Of a stretch of 64,000 bases of DNA, positions 37,299 to 48,880 are shown in pieces. A model generated the notes under the pieces. It searched no databases and was not told where the DNA came from. It saw nothing but the letters and a program-made list of their open reading frames with translations. Each line of letters begins with the position of its first letter. Positions within the stretch are counted from its first letter, which is position 1. Made by a program: the position numbers and the translations under genes. The stretch is from Rutidosis leptorrhynchoides (Eukaryota; Streptophyta; Magnoliopsida; Asterales; Asteraceae). The stretch lies in NCBI RefSeq assembly GCF_046630445.1, contig NC_092334.1, positions 111,037,001 through 111,101,000 of the forward strand, given 5' to 3'.

Positions 37299-37639
37299 CT
37301 AGAATTATCTTCACAACTATCTTGTATCAAAGTTATTGTGTGCTATATTTCATGCTTTATGTAAAATAAGCGGTATTGTAAGTTTTTAAAATATTGTATA
37401 AAAGTTTGAACGCGAAATATTATTATAATCAGTTTTTCATATAGAATTGTAGTAGTTGAATTGTATATTAGCTACTAAGTATGAACTTAACGGGTAGGTA
37501 CTACCCGAATTTAAACTTATAAAACGCTAATATGAAGAAAAAACTTTTATAAATGAGTTCATATTATGCTACGAAATACTATTAACTACTCTTAATATTC
37601 TGTATGATTAACTTGTTCCATTTGACTATTTTGAAGGAA
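37299..37639 (+). other. Element D spacer before gag, with internal tract motif
   Basis: A/T-rich gap. It holds TTAACGGGTAGGTA at 37487-37500, identical to the motif next to the 3' LTR, here followed by CTACCCG, which makes a small GGGTAGGTACTACCC palindrome. The gag ATG follows at 37640. Confidence 0.6.
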
Positions 37640-38917
37640 ATGGCACCAACTACTCGACACACCGTGAATATGAATGAAGAGGAATTCCGTACTTTTCTAG
37701 CTTCAAACATAGCCGCAGTACAGGCTGCGCTACATACCAACAATAACCTTGGATCTAGCAGTACAGGAAATCGTGTAGGATGCACCTACAAAGAATTCAC
37801 TGCCTGCAAACCTTTGGAATTTGATGGAACCGAAGGACCGATTGGATTGAAACGATGGACCGAGAAGGTCGAATCGGTGTTTGCCATAAGTAAGTGTACT
37901 GAAGAGGACAAAGTGAAGTACGCTACGCATACCTTCACAGGTTCTGTGTTAACATGGTGGAATACCTATCTAGAGCAAGTGGGACAAGACGATGCATACG
38001 CACTACCGTGGTCAGCATTCAAGCACTTGATAAACGAGAAGTACCGTCCCAGAACCGAGGTCAATAAGCTCAAGACAGAACTTAGAGGGTTACTAACCCA
38101 AGGATTTGATATTACCACGTACGAAAGACGATTCACAAAATTGTGCCTATTGTGTCCGGGAGCATTCGAAGATGAGGAAGAGAAGATCGACGCGTTTGTG
38201 AAAGGATTACCGAAAAGAATCCAAGAAGATATAAGTTCACACGAGCCCGCCTCTATACAACAGGCATGTAGAATGGCTCACAAACTAGTGAACCAGATTG
38301 AAGAAAGAATTAAAGAACAGACTGCTGAAGAGGCCAATGTGAAGCAAGTCAAAAGAAAGTGGGAGGAAAACGATGATAAGAATCACCAATACAACAACAA
38401 CAGCAATTACAACAATAATCGCAACAATTATCCCAACAATCGCAACATCAATCGCAACTACAACAAACGGCCCAACAACAACAACAACAACAACAACAGC
38501 AACTACAACAATCATCCCAACAACAATAATAACCGCAACAACAACAACAATCAGAAGCAGCTATGCCAAAGGTGTGAAAAGTATCACTCGGGGTTCTGCA
38601 CCAAATTTTGCAACAAGTGTAAAAGAAATGGTCATAGCGCGGCGAAGTGTGAGGTCTACGGACCAGGGGTTAATAGAACAAAAGGAACAAATGGTGTCGG
38701 AACGAGTAATGGACGAGCAAGTAGTGTCGGAGCAAGTTATGCCAATGTAGTTTGTTATAAATGTGGAAAACCGGGCCACATTATTAGAAATTGCCCGAAC
38801 CAGGAGAACACGAATGGACAAGGCCGCGGAAGAGTTTTCAATATTAATGCGGCAGAGGCACAGGAAGACCCGGAGCTTGTTACGGGTACGTTTCTTATTG
38901 ACAATAAATCTGCTTAA
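37640..38917 (+). CDS. Element D gag (425 aa)
   Basis: Structural polyprotein of a chromoviral gypsy element. The frame opens at 37604, but the ATG at 37640 (MAPTTRHTV) fits the family better. The retrotransposon gag domain is near residues 60-210 (ALPWSAFKHLINEKYRP region). An Asn/Arg-rich low-complexity stretch (about 255-300) follows. Two zinc knuckles come next: CNKCKRNGHSAAKC and CYKCGKPGHIIRNC. The frame stops at TAA (38915-38917), eleven codons before the first ATG of pol and in the same frame as pol. Confidence 0.92.
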   Translation: MAPTTRHTVNMNEEEFRTFLASNIAAVQAALHTNNNLGSSSTGNRVGCTYKEFTACKPLEFDGTEGPIGLKRWTEKVESVFAISKCTEEDKVKYATHTFTGSVLTWWNTYLEQVGQDDAYALPWSAFKHLINEKYRPRTEVNKLKTELRGLLTQGFDITTYERRFTKLCLLCPGAFEDEEEKIDAFVKGLPKRIQEDISSHEPASIQQACRMAHKLVNQIEERIKEQTAEEANVKQVKRKWEENDDKNHQYNNNSNYNNNRNNYPNNRNINRNYNKRPNNNNNNNNSNYNNHPNNNNNRNNNNNQKQLCQRCEKYHSGFCTKFCNKCKRNGHSAAKCEVYGPGVNRTKGTNGVGTSNGRASSVGASYANVVCYKCGKPGHIIRNCPNQENTNGQGRGRVFNINAAEAQEDPELVTGTFLIDNKSA

Positions 38918-41503
38918 GTTTTATTTGATTCGGGTGCGGATAGAAGCTATATGAGTAGAGATTTTTGTGCTAAATTAAGTTGTCCATTGACGCCTTTGGA
39001 TAGTAAATTTTTACTCGAATTAGCAAATGGTAAATTAATTTCAGCAGATAATATATGTCGGAATCGAGAAATTAAACTGGTTAGCGAAACATTTAAGATT
39101 GATTTGATACCAGTAGAGTTAGGGAGTTTTGATGTGATAATCGGTATGGACTGGTTGAAAGAAGTGAAAGCAGAGATTGTCTGTTACAAAAATGCAATTC
39201 GCATTATACGAGAAAAAGGAAAATCCTTAATGGTGTACGGAGAAAAGGGCAACACGAAGCTACATCTTATTAGTAATTTGAAGGCACAAAAACTAATAAG
39301 AAAAGGTTGCTATGCTGTTCTAGCACACGTTGAGAAAGTACAAACTGAAGAAAAGAGCATCAATGATGTTCCCATTGCAAAAGAATTTCCCGATGTATTT
39401 CCGAAAGAATTACCGGGATTACCCCCACATCGATCCGTTGAATTTCAAATAGATCTTGTACCAGGAGCTGCACCAATAGCTCGTGTTCCTTACAGACTCG
39501 CACCCAGCGAGATGAAAGAACTGCAAAGCCAATTACAAGAACTTTTAGAGCGTGGTTTCATTCGACCAAGCACATCACCGTGGGGAGCTCCTGTTTTGTT
39601 TGTCAAGAAGAAAGATGGTACATTCAGGTTGTGTATCGACTACCGAGAGTTGAACAAACTTACCATCAAGAACCGCTACCCACTACCGAGAATCGACGAC
39701 TTATTTGATCAACTACAAGGCTCGTCTGTTTATTCAAAGATTGACTTACGTTCCGGGTATCATCAAATGCGGGTGAAAGAAGATGATATTCCAAAGACTG
39801 CTTTCAGAACACGTTACGGTCATTACGAGTTTATGGTCATGCCGTTTGGTTTAACTAATGCACCAGCTGTGTTCATGGACCTTATGAACCGAGTGTGTGG
39901 ACCATACCTTGACAAGTTTGTCATTGTTTTCATTGATGACATACTTATTTACTCAAAGAATGACCAAGAACACGGTGAACATTTGAGAAAGGTGTTAGAA
40001 GTATTGAGGAAGGAAGAATTGTACGCTAAGTTTTCAAAGTGTGCATTTTGGTTGGAAGAAGTTCAATTCCTCGGTCACATAGTGAACAAAGAAGGTATTA
40101 AGGTGGATCCGGCAAAGATAGAAACTGTTGAAAAGTGGGAAACCCCGAAAACTCCAAAACACATACGCCAGTTTTTAGGACTAGCTGGTTACTACAGAAG
40201 GTTCATCCAAGACTTTTCCAAAATAGCAAAACCCTTGACTGCATTAACGCATAAAGGGAAGAAATTTGAATGGAAGGATGAACAAGAGAAAGCGTTTCAG
40301 TTATTGAAGAAAAAGCTAACTACGGCACCTATATTGTCATTGCCTGAAGGGAATGATGATTTTGTGATTTATTGTGACGCATCAAAGCAAGGTCTCGGTT
40401 GTGTATTAATGCAACGAACGAAGGTGATTGCTTATGCCTCTAGACAATTAAAGATTCACGAGCAAAATTATACGACGCATGATTTGGAATTAGGCGCGGT
40501 TGTTTTTGCATTAAAGACTTGGAGGCACTACTTATATGGGGTCAAAAGTATTATATATACCGACCAAAAAAGTCTTCAACACATATTTAATCAGAAACAA
40601 CTGAATATGAGGCAGCGTAGGTGGATTGAATTGTTGAATGATTACGACTTTCAGATTCGTTACCACCCGGGGAAGGCAAATGTGGTAGCCGATGCCTTGA
40701 GCAGGAAGGACAGAGAACCCATTCGAGTAAAATCTATGAATATAATGATTCATAATAACCTTACTACTCAAATAAAGGAGGCGCAACAAGGAGTTTTAAA
40801 AGAGGGAAATTTAAAGGATGAAATACCCAAAGGATCAGAGAAGCATCTTAATATTCGGGAAGACAGAACCCGGTATAGGACTGAAAGGATTTGGGTACCA
40901 AAATTTGGAGATATGAGAGAAATGGTACTTAGAGAAGCTCATAAAACCAGATACTCAATACATCCTGGAACGGGGAAGATGTACAAGGATCTCAAGAAAC
41001 ATTTTTGGTGGCCGGGTATGAAAGCCGATGTTGCTAAATACGTAGGAGAATGTTTGACGTGTTCTAAGGTCAAAGCTGAGCATCAGAAACCATCAGGTCT
41101 ACTTCAACAACCCGAAATCCTGGAATGGAAATGGGAAAACATTACCATGGATTTCATCACTAAATTGCCAAGGACTGCAAGTGGTTTTGATACTATTTGG
41201 GTAATAGTTGATCGTCTCACCAAATCAGCACACTTCCTGCCAATAAGAGAAGATGACAAGATGGAGAAGTTAGCACGACTGTATTTGAAGGAAGTCGTCT
41301 CCAGACATGGAATACCAATCTCTATTATCTCTGATAGGGATGGAAGATTTATTTCAAGATTCTGGCAGACATTACAGCAAGCATTAGGAACTCGTCTAGA
41401 CATGAGTACTGCCTATCATCCACAAACTGATGGGCAGAGCGAAAGGACGATACAAACGCTTGAAGACATGCTACGAGCATGTGTTATTGATACCAATTGT
41501 TAA
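38918..41503 (+). pseudogene. Element D pol, truncated in integrase
   Basis: The frame continues directly from the gag stop. The protease has [10 protein letters not shown] at the start, upstream of the first ATG (38951). RT has [10 protein letters not shown] and the catalytic FIDD with ILIYSK. RNase H has [12 protein letters not shown] and ends [15 protein letters not shown]. The integrase zinc domain has [11 protein letters not shown] and CLTCSKVK. Its core has TMDF, SDRD and QTDGQSER (D, D and E). After RACVID (about 41488) the frame is lost by an internal deletion that also shifts the frame, so the integrase C-terminus is missing. Confidence 0.92.
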
Positions 41504-41618
41504 GGTTCGATGGAATGCTCGTAGAGGACCCGAGTTCACCTGGGAGCGTGAAGATCAGATGAAGAAGAAATACCCGCATCTATTTCCAGAAGATTCGTCA
41601 ACACCTTCAACAACTTAA
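41504..41618 (+). pseudogene. Element D residual chromodomain end
   Basis: In a different frame from pol, [18 protein letters not shown] and KKYPHLFPED are the usual C-terminal end of Tekay-type pol, including the last part of the chromodomain. Compared with the family, roughly 200 residues between here and RACVID are missing. The ORF start upstream (41430) is only a frame shadow. Confidence 0.8.
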
Positions 41619-41638
41619 AATTTCGGGACGAAATTTAT

Positions 41639-41653
41639 TTAACGGGTAGGTAC
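41639..41653 (+). other. Polypurine-tract region of element D
   Basis: TTAACGGGTAGGTAC abuts the 3' LTR, preceded by GGGACGAAATTT, as in element C. Confidence 0.65.
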
Positions 41654-44600
41654 TGTAGTGACCCGAACTTTTCCATGTTTATATAAATTAATTAAGATTG
41701 ATATTTACATGATTAAATGTTTCCAACATGTTAAGCAATCAAACTTGTTAAGACTTGATTAATTAAAATATGTTTCATATAGACAATTGACCACCCAAGT
41801 TGACCGGTGATTCACGAACGTTAAAACTTGTAAAAACTATACGATGACATATATATGGTTATATATATAGTTAACATATTTTTATTATAAGTATGTATCT
41901 CATTAGGTATTTTAACAATGAGTTATATACATAAAAATGAGACTATTAATTTAAGAAACTCGAAAACGATATATATAACGATTATCGTTATAACAACGTC
42001 TTACTAGGTACATATGAATCATATTAAGATATTGATACACTTGGTTAATTATGTTAAATGATAAGTAAATATATTATTAAGTGTATTAACAATGAAATAC
42101 ATATGTAAAAATAAGGCTACTAACTTAATGATTTCGAAACGAGACATATATGTAACGATTATCGTTGTAACGACATTTAACTGTATATACATCATACTAA
42201 GATATATTATATATCATAATATCATGATAATATAATAATTTAAAATCTCATTTGAAATTATAAATATTGGGTTAACAACATTTAACAAGATCGTTAACCT
42301 AAAGGTTTCAAAACAACACTTACATGTAACGACTAACGATGACTTAACGACTCAGTTAAAATGTATAAACATGTAGTGTTTTAATATGTATTTATACACT
42401 TTTGAAAGACTTCAATACACTTATCAAAATACTTCTACTTAACAAAAATGCTTACAATTACATCCTCGTTCAGTTTCATCAACAATTCTACTCGTATGCA
42501 CCCGTATTCGTACTCGTACAATACACAACTTTTAGATGTATGTACTATTGGTATATACACTCCAATGATCAGCTCTTAGCAGCCCATATGAGTCACCTAA
42601 CACATGTGGGAACCATCATTTGGCAACTAGCATGAAATATCTCATAAAATTACAAAAATATGAGTAATCATTCATGACTTATTTACATGAAAACAAAATT
42701 ACATATCCTTTATATCTAATCCATACACCAACGACCAAAAACACCTACAAACACTTTCATTCTTCAATTTTCTTCATCTAATTGATCTCTCTCAAGTTCT
42801 ATCTTCAAGTTCTAAGTGTTCTTCATATATTTTACAAGTTCTAGTTACATAAAATCAAGAATACTTTCAAGTTTGCTAGCTCACTTCCAATCTTGTAAGG
42901 TGATCATCCAACCTCAAGAAATCTTTGTTTCTTACAGTAGGTTATCATTCTAATATAAGATAATAATCATATTCAAACTTTGGTTCAATTTCTATAACTA
43001 TAACAATCTTATTTCAAGTGATGATCTTACTTGAACTTGTTTTCGTGTCATGATTCTGCTTCAAGAACTTCGAGCCATCCAAGGATCCGTTGAAGCTAGA
43101 TCCATTTTTCTCTTTTCCAGTAGGTTTATCCAAGTAACTTAAGGTAGTAATGATGTTCATAACATCATTCGATTCATACATATAAAGCTATCTTATTCGA
43201 AGGTTTAAACTTGTAATCACTAGAACATAGTTTAGTTAATTCTAAACTTGTTCGCAAACAAAAGTTAATCCTTCTAACTTGACTTTTAAAATCAACTAAA
43301 CACATGTTCTATATCTATATGATATGCTAACTTAATGATTTAAAACCTGGAAACACGAAAAATACCGTAAAACCGGATTTACGCCGTCGTAGTAACACCG
43401 CGGGCTGTTTTGGGTTAGTTAATTAAAAACTATGATAAACTTTGATTTAAAAGTTGTTATTCTGAGAAAATGATTTTTATTATGAACATGAAACTATATC
43501 CAAAAATTATGGTTAAACTCAAAGTGGAAGTATGTTTTCTAAAATGGTCATCTAGACGTCGTTCTTTCGACTGAAATGACTACCTTTACAAAAACGACTT
43601 GTAACTTATTTTTCCGACTATAAACCTATACTTTTTCTGTTTAGATTCATAAAATAGAGTTCAATATGAAACCATAGCAATTTGATTCACTCAAAACGGA
43701 TTTAAAATGAAGAAGTTATGGATAAAACAAGATTGGATAATTTTTCTCATTTTAGCTACGTGAAAATTGGTAACAAATCTATTCCAACCATAACTTAATC
43801 AACTTGTATTGTATATTATGTAATCTTGAGATACCATAGACACGTATACAATGTTTCGACCTATCATGTCGACACATCTATATATATTTCGGAACAACCA
43901 TAGACACTCTATATGTGAATGTTGGAGTTAGCTATACATGGTTGAGGTTGATTCCAAAATATATATAGTTTGAGTTGTGATCAATACTGAGATACGTATA
44001 CACTGGGTCGTGGATTGATTCAAGATAATATTTATTGATTTATTTCTGTACATCTAACTGTGGACAACTAGTTGTAGGTTACTAACGAGGACAGCTGACT
44101 TAATAAACTTAAAACATCAAAATATATTAAAAGTGTTGTAAATATATTTTGAACATACTTTGATATATATGTATATATTGTTATAGGTTCGTGAATCAAC
44201 CAGTGGCCAAGTCTTACTTCCCGATGAAGTAAAAATCTGTGAAAGTGGGTTATAGTCCCACTTTTAAAATCTAATATTTTTAGGATGAGAATACATGCAG
44301 GATTTATAAATGATTTACAAAATAGACACAAGTACGTGAAACTACATTCTATGGTTGAATTATCGAAATTGAATATGCCCCTTTTTAATAAGTCTGGTAA
44401 TCTAAGAATTAGGGAACAGACACCCTAATTGACGCGAATCCTAAAAATAGATCTATTGGGCCTAACAAACCCCATCCAAAGTACCGGATGCTTTAGTACT
44501 TCGAAATTTATATCATATCCGAAGGGTGTCCCGGAATGATGGGGATATTCTTATATATGCATCTTGTTAATGTCGGTTACCAGGTGTTCACCATATGAAT

Positions 44601-45081
44601 GATTTTTATCTCTATGTATGGGATGTGTATTGAAATATGAAATCTTGTGGTCTATTATTATGATTTGATATATATAGGTTAAACCTATAACTCACCAACA
44701 TTTTTGTTGACGTTTTAAGCATGTTTATTCTCAGGTGATTATTAAGAGCTTCCGCTGTCGCATACTTAAATAAGGACGAGATTTGGAATCCATACTTGTA
44801 TGATATTGTGTAAAAACTGCATTCAAGAAACTTATTTTGTTGTAACATATTTGTATTGTAAACCATTATGTAATGGTCGTGTGTAAACAGGATATTTTAG
44901 ATTATCATTATTTGATAATCTACGTAAAGTTTTTTTTAAAACCTTTATCTATGAAATAAAGGTTATGGTTTGTTTTAAAAATGAATGCAGTCTTTGAAAA
45001 ATGTCTCATATAGAGGTCAAAACCTCGCAACGAAATCAATTAATATGGAACGTTTTTAATCAATAAGAACGGGACATTTCA
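41654..45081 (+). repeat. Element D 3' LTR (3428 bp)
   Basis: It is one base shorter than the 5' LTR, with only scattered substitutions and a small diverged patch near 42255-42275. It repeats the triplicated upstream unit (about 41865-42395) and the conserved 3' module (about 44320-45081). Confidence 0.95.
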
Positions 45082-45819
45082 ACAGCCCAGTTAGTTTGCA
45101 ACTAAGATTGCAACTAAGCTGTTTCGAAAAGATATACAGCCCAGTTACAACACGAGATAAGCACTCGGATTTCAAAGTCACTTGAACCAATATAGTCTCG
45201 AATTTTGAAGTCTCCTAGATATCCACTCATAAGATAATATTTGTATCTCATTAACTAACACTGAAGCAGTCGAAATTTTTATTTTTGAACACTTTGGAAT
45301 GTCTTGTTTTCCGCAGAATATAACTACCCCAACCTAATACTTGCCATATAATTTTGATTGCCATATCAACTAACCTATAAACATTATTTAACCTATATTT
45401 AACCTATAACCTATCTATAAACTATAACTTAGGTGTAAATCCTTCTAATTAAACCTGGACATCCAAAACGTAACATGCCTATAATTTTGCCAAATCAAAA
45501 CCAAACAAAGGCTATATATCTATGCCCAATACAAAAATGAATATACCGTACTTTTAGTGCAGTATCACATACAGAGCATACAAGTGTGTAGGAACCAAAC
45601 AAACAAAACATACACACCAATATAATACATCTGTATATGCCAGCCAGTTCACAGAACATAAATTGTTGCAGAATAGCCCACACAAACATAAAACTACATA
45701 TATACTGTGTACACAAACCTATTAAAACAGGTTACATTAACATAATAAAATAAAATCAGTTTCCAACAAAGTAAGCATACAAAAGTTACAGTAACATTTC
45801 AAGTATCGATCAAGGATAT
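45082..45819. other. CACTA region right of element D
   Basis: It begins with the acagc target duplication. A/T-rich sequence with local repeats of CAGCCCAGTTA and GCAACTAAGATTGC follows, up to the end of the TNP1-like pseudogene. No gene seen. Confidence 0.5.
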
Positions 45820-48455
45820 TTAGTCCATAACAATTGGATTAGTTTCAGTCATACCTTTTCCATCTTTGACGAAAACATTTTTTGATAGCTTGATCTTTAG
45901 GATTCGTTCCGATTTCCTTCTTCTTATTGGTTGTACCGGAATTTTTTCTTCAATTCTTGGATTCTTCAACATTGCATCTATTTCTTTAATCACTGGAACG
46001 TTTTCTTTTTCGCTCTCCGGTTCTCCTCATGTTGGTGATTCTCCATCGTCACCATCTTCATCATTTGATTGTTCTTGTTCTTCTTCTTCGGTCTCTGTAT
46101 CTGAGGCTTCTTCAATCACTGGATAGTCATCAAAATTCTCATGGTTGACAATATCTTCTTCGATCACTGGATCTTCATCATGCTTCTCATTGTCAACAAT
46201 AACTTCATCAGTCGCTGGATCTTCATGAAGATTCTCATTGTCAACCATCTTCTCATTGTCATCAACATCCCGATTCTGATCATACAATATTTCATTGTTA
46301 GGAACAAAAACAAATAATAGAGAATACTATAATGATGTTATTCGACCACCAAACGTTGTTAAAAAAATAAAGAATAGATTAACCATTAAGCACCTGCAAA
46401 AAATTATATCAATTATATCAATTACCTTTGTATTTTTCAAGGCTAAAACCACTTTATGCTTTTTACCGCTCCCCACTTTTCGCTTTTTACCGCTCCCCAC
46501 TTTCTGCTTTTTACCGCTTTTGCTAAACCCAATTGTGCTACTAAGACCCCTTGTCCTACCACCATGTTCTTTGCCAACATGTAGTAACAAGGGATCCCCG
46601 CCCTCTTTATCAGTTTTTACCTGGATTAAAACAACAAACGTACGTAGGGATGACAATGGTCAAAGCTTCCAATCACCCGTATTTATAAAAACAATTAAAA
46701 AATAAAAAAGAATAATTGAAAAATTAAAAAAATGAAATTTTGAAAAAATAATATGAAAAAGGGATGATTTATATCGATAAAATTGAAGAATGATTCATAT
46801 AGGATTGTAAACAAGCAATAAAGTAATCGGTTATAGTACAATTAGGAATTAATAAGGCTAATAATAAAAAGGAAAAAATTATGTTACCATCTTATCTATC
46901 AGCGACGTATCGGCACATAATGTCCTCTTTCCTTTTGTATCGGTCTTTGTGCTACCCAACACATAGTTCCTTGTAGCAGTATTAGTGATATCGTGGTACA
47001 CAGTATGATTTTCTGGATCATTTTGTTCCTGCTCCCATTTTTCTTGTTGGCCTCGATACCCGCAATGACCAACATGGGCAATGCTTTCTTTCTCTTTTTG
47101 CAGTGCATTTATGAGTCCTTGTTCTCGTAGTGCCTTTACATTTTACATGGGATTTAAGAGCACATTAGTTACAAAATACATAATTAACTACAGAGTGTTA
47201 AAAAATAAATGAGTAACACTAACCCATTTTGTTGGTGTGTCATCAAGTTCACAAAACTTGGTCCATTTTTCCGGACTTATGAATCCGTACTCTTTATCTT
47301 CCTTATAAGGAAGCTTCCCTTCATCCATATAATTTCTTAGCTTCCTCCTGAATCTCGTAAACACACTGTTGCAGTGTTTAAGTGTCTGTTTCTTAGCAAA
47401 ATCGTCTTTTATAGCATGTTATTTCTGTAGACGTTAAAAATAAGTGGTCAATGTTGTTACATATATAAAGACAGAATTACTTAAACCCAAATTTCTTAGA
47501 ATTTAGTGATTTATACCTTGATTTTCAACCACACGGCATCTTTTTCGTCGGGATGTACCTTTTTCCAAGTATCGACAAGAAAATTAATCCTACGCCTTGT
47601 CAAAACACCTATGTTACTGGAAAAGGCTTTTTGATTTTTTCCTATAGCTTCACCTAATCTGTTGAATTCAACCTCACCGGATATTTTTTTCCAGTTTCTT
47701 GTTGACGCCTCTTTTCGACGGATCATAATTTTCCTGAAATTCCTCGTTCATATCTGTGTGACTGTTATCATGTTGGTCCTGTGCACATAAAAAATACATT
47801 AGTCAACAACACAATAATTAAATCTTAAAGTTATCATGTTTGTGCTTTAGTTTGATATGTGTTTTGCTTGTCACTTATCATATCATTTTCTATACATAAC
47901 TAGTTTATCTGTTGGTTTCTATACAGAATTCATAAAACATACTGTCCATAATGGTTGAACACTTGAACCCTACCATATTTGTTTTCTTGACCGATGAAAA
48001 ATCAAAGTTTGAACAACAGTTAAAAATTGAACCCAACAAAAATTCATAACCTGAACAACAGTAAGTAAACTAGTTTTATTAATTCTAGCAACATAACAAG
48101 AACAACATGCTGGACATAAAGCTTTTATTAATTCTGCTTATATATCATTTTTATGTCAATAACTAGTATACTTAAAGAATTCATAAAACAAACACAACAA
48201 GAAATAACATGAACAAGAACATCAATCAAAATTAAAGTAATGTACTTACAGAATTCATAACCTTATTAGGTCCTTCGATATTAGCAGTTCGTTTGTAATT
48301 GCTATTTGCTGTTCTTTTAGTGTAATGAATTCCTGCAAATTAACATCGAAGATAACATAATTAAAATACTGAAGATTGAAATCAAAATTGAATTAGAATC
48401 GAACATGCATATAAAAATTAAATCAAAAAATTCGATTGGGGAACTCACCAGACAT
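45820..48455 (-). pseudogene. CACTA TNP1/TNPA-like gene (plant transposase Ptta/En/Spm type), broken
   Basis: Multi-exon gene on the minus strand, the smaller CACTA gene whose product in En/Spm binds subterminal repeats. Exons I can support are 48449-48455 (ATGTCTG then GTGAGT), 48250-48332 (in phase, ends before GTAAGT), 47517-47778 (conserved NWKKISGEVEF and SSNIGVLTRR), about 47222-47429 (KHCNSVFTRFRRKLRNYMDE, PEKWTKFCEL), 46920-47130 (HVGHCGYRGQQEKWE), 46400-46620 (KEHGGRTRGL with repeated KKRKVGSG basic units), and a last acidic exon ending in a RRRKSER segment and a stop at 45820. Breaks: a one-base frameshift in the third exon near 47715, a stop just after the next junction, and TGA near 46025. 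It is divergent from TNP2, with about 425 bp between starts. Confidence 0.72.
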
Positions 48456-48880
48456 CTTACTTATTGTACGATTTAGAAATTAGGTTATACAAATTGAATA
48501 GGATTGGGTTTTGTTGCAGATTGAACAATTACGGGTTTCAATTGGAATACGAATTTGGGGGTATACGGTTTTCAATTGGGTTTTGTTGTAGATTAAACAA
48601 TTACGGGTTTCAATTGGAATACGAATTTGGGGGTATACGGGTTTCAATTGGGTTTTGTTGCAGATTACACAAAAAAATGAGAAATGAGTTATATATATGT
48701 GTGTTTTATTTTTATATATTTTTAATTTTTTTATATATTATATGTAAATAATTTAAAATATAATTAATTAAATATTAATAAAGTTGTTTTATGAATAATT
48801 AATCTAATCCATATTTATATGTTCTTGTTTATTACTCCGTATTAATTAATCTGGAATTTTTTTAATTTTGATACTTACAG
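48456..48880. promoter_or_regulatory. Divergent intergenic region of the two CACTA genes, with 72-bp tandem repeat
   Basis: The two transposase genes start on opposite strands from this 425-bp region. A 72-bp unit is repeated 2.3 times at 48503-48668 (from ATTGGGTTTTGTTG to GTATACGG). The repeats contain no stop in one plus frame, giving a meaningless ORF. The region probably held the promoters of both genes. Confidence 0.5.

Larger units (their letters stand above)
32226..45081 (+). mobile_element. Element D: chromoviral Ty3/gypsy retrotransposon carrying two extra ORFs
   Basis: Target duplication acagc is found at 32221-32225 and 45082-45086. LTRs are 32226-35654 and 41654-45081. Order inside: primer site, acidic 191-aa ORF, 227-aa F-box-type ORF, gag, and protease-RT-RNase H-integrase. 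The RT and integrase sequence looks like the Tekay/Del group. The two LTRs are nearly identical, so the insertion is recent. It is defective: one stop codon splits gag from pol, and an internal deletion removes the end of integrase and most of the chromodomain. Confidence 0.95.
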
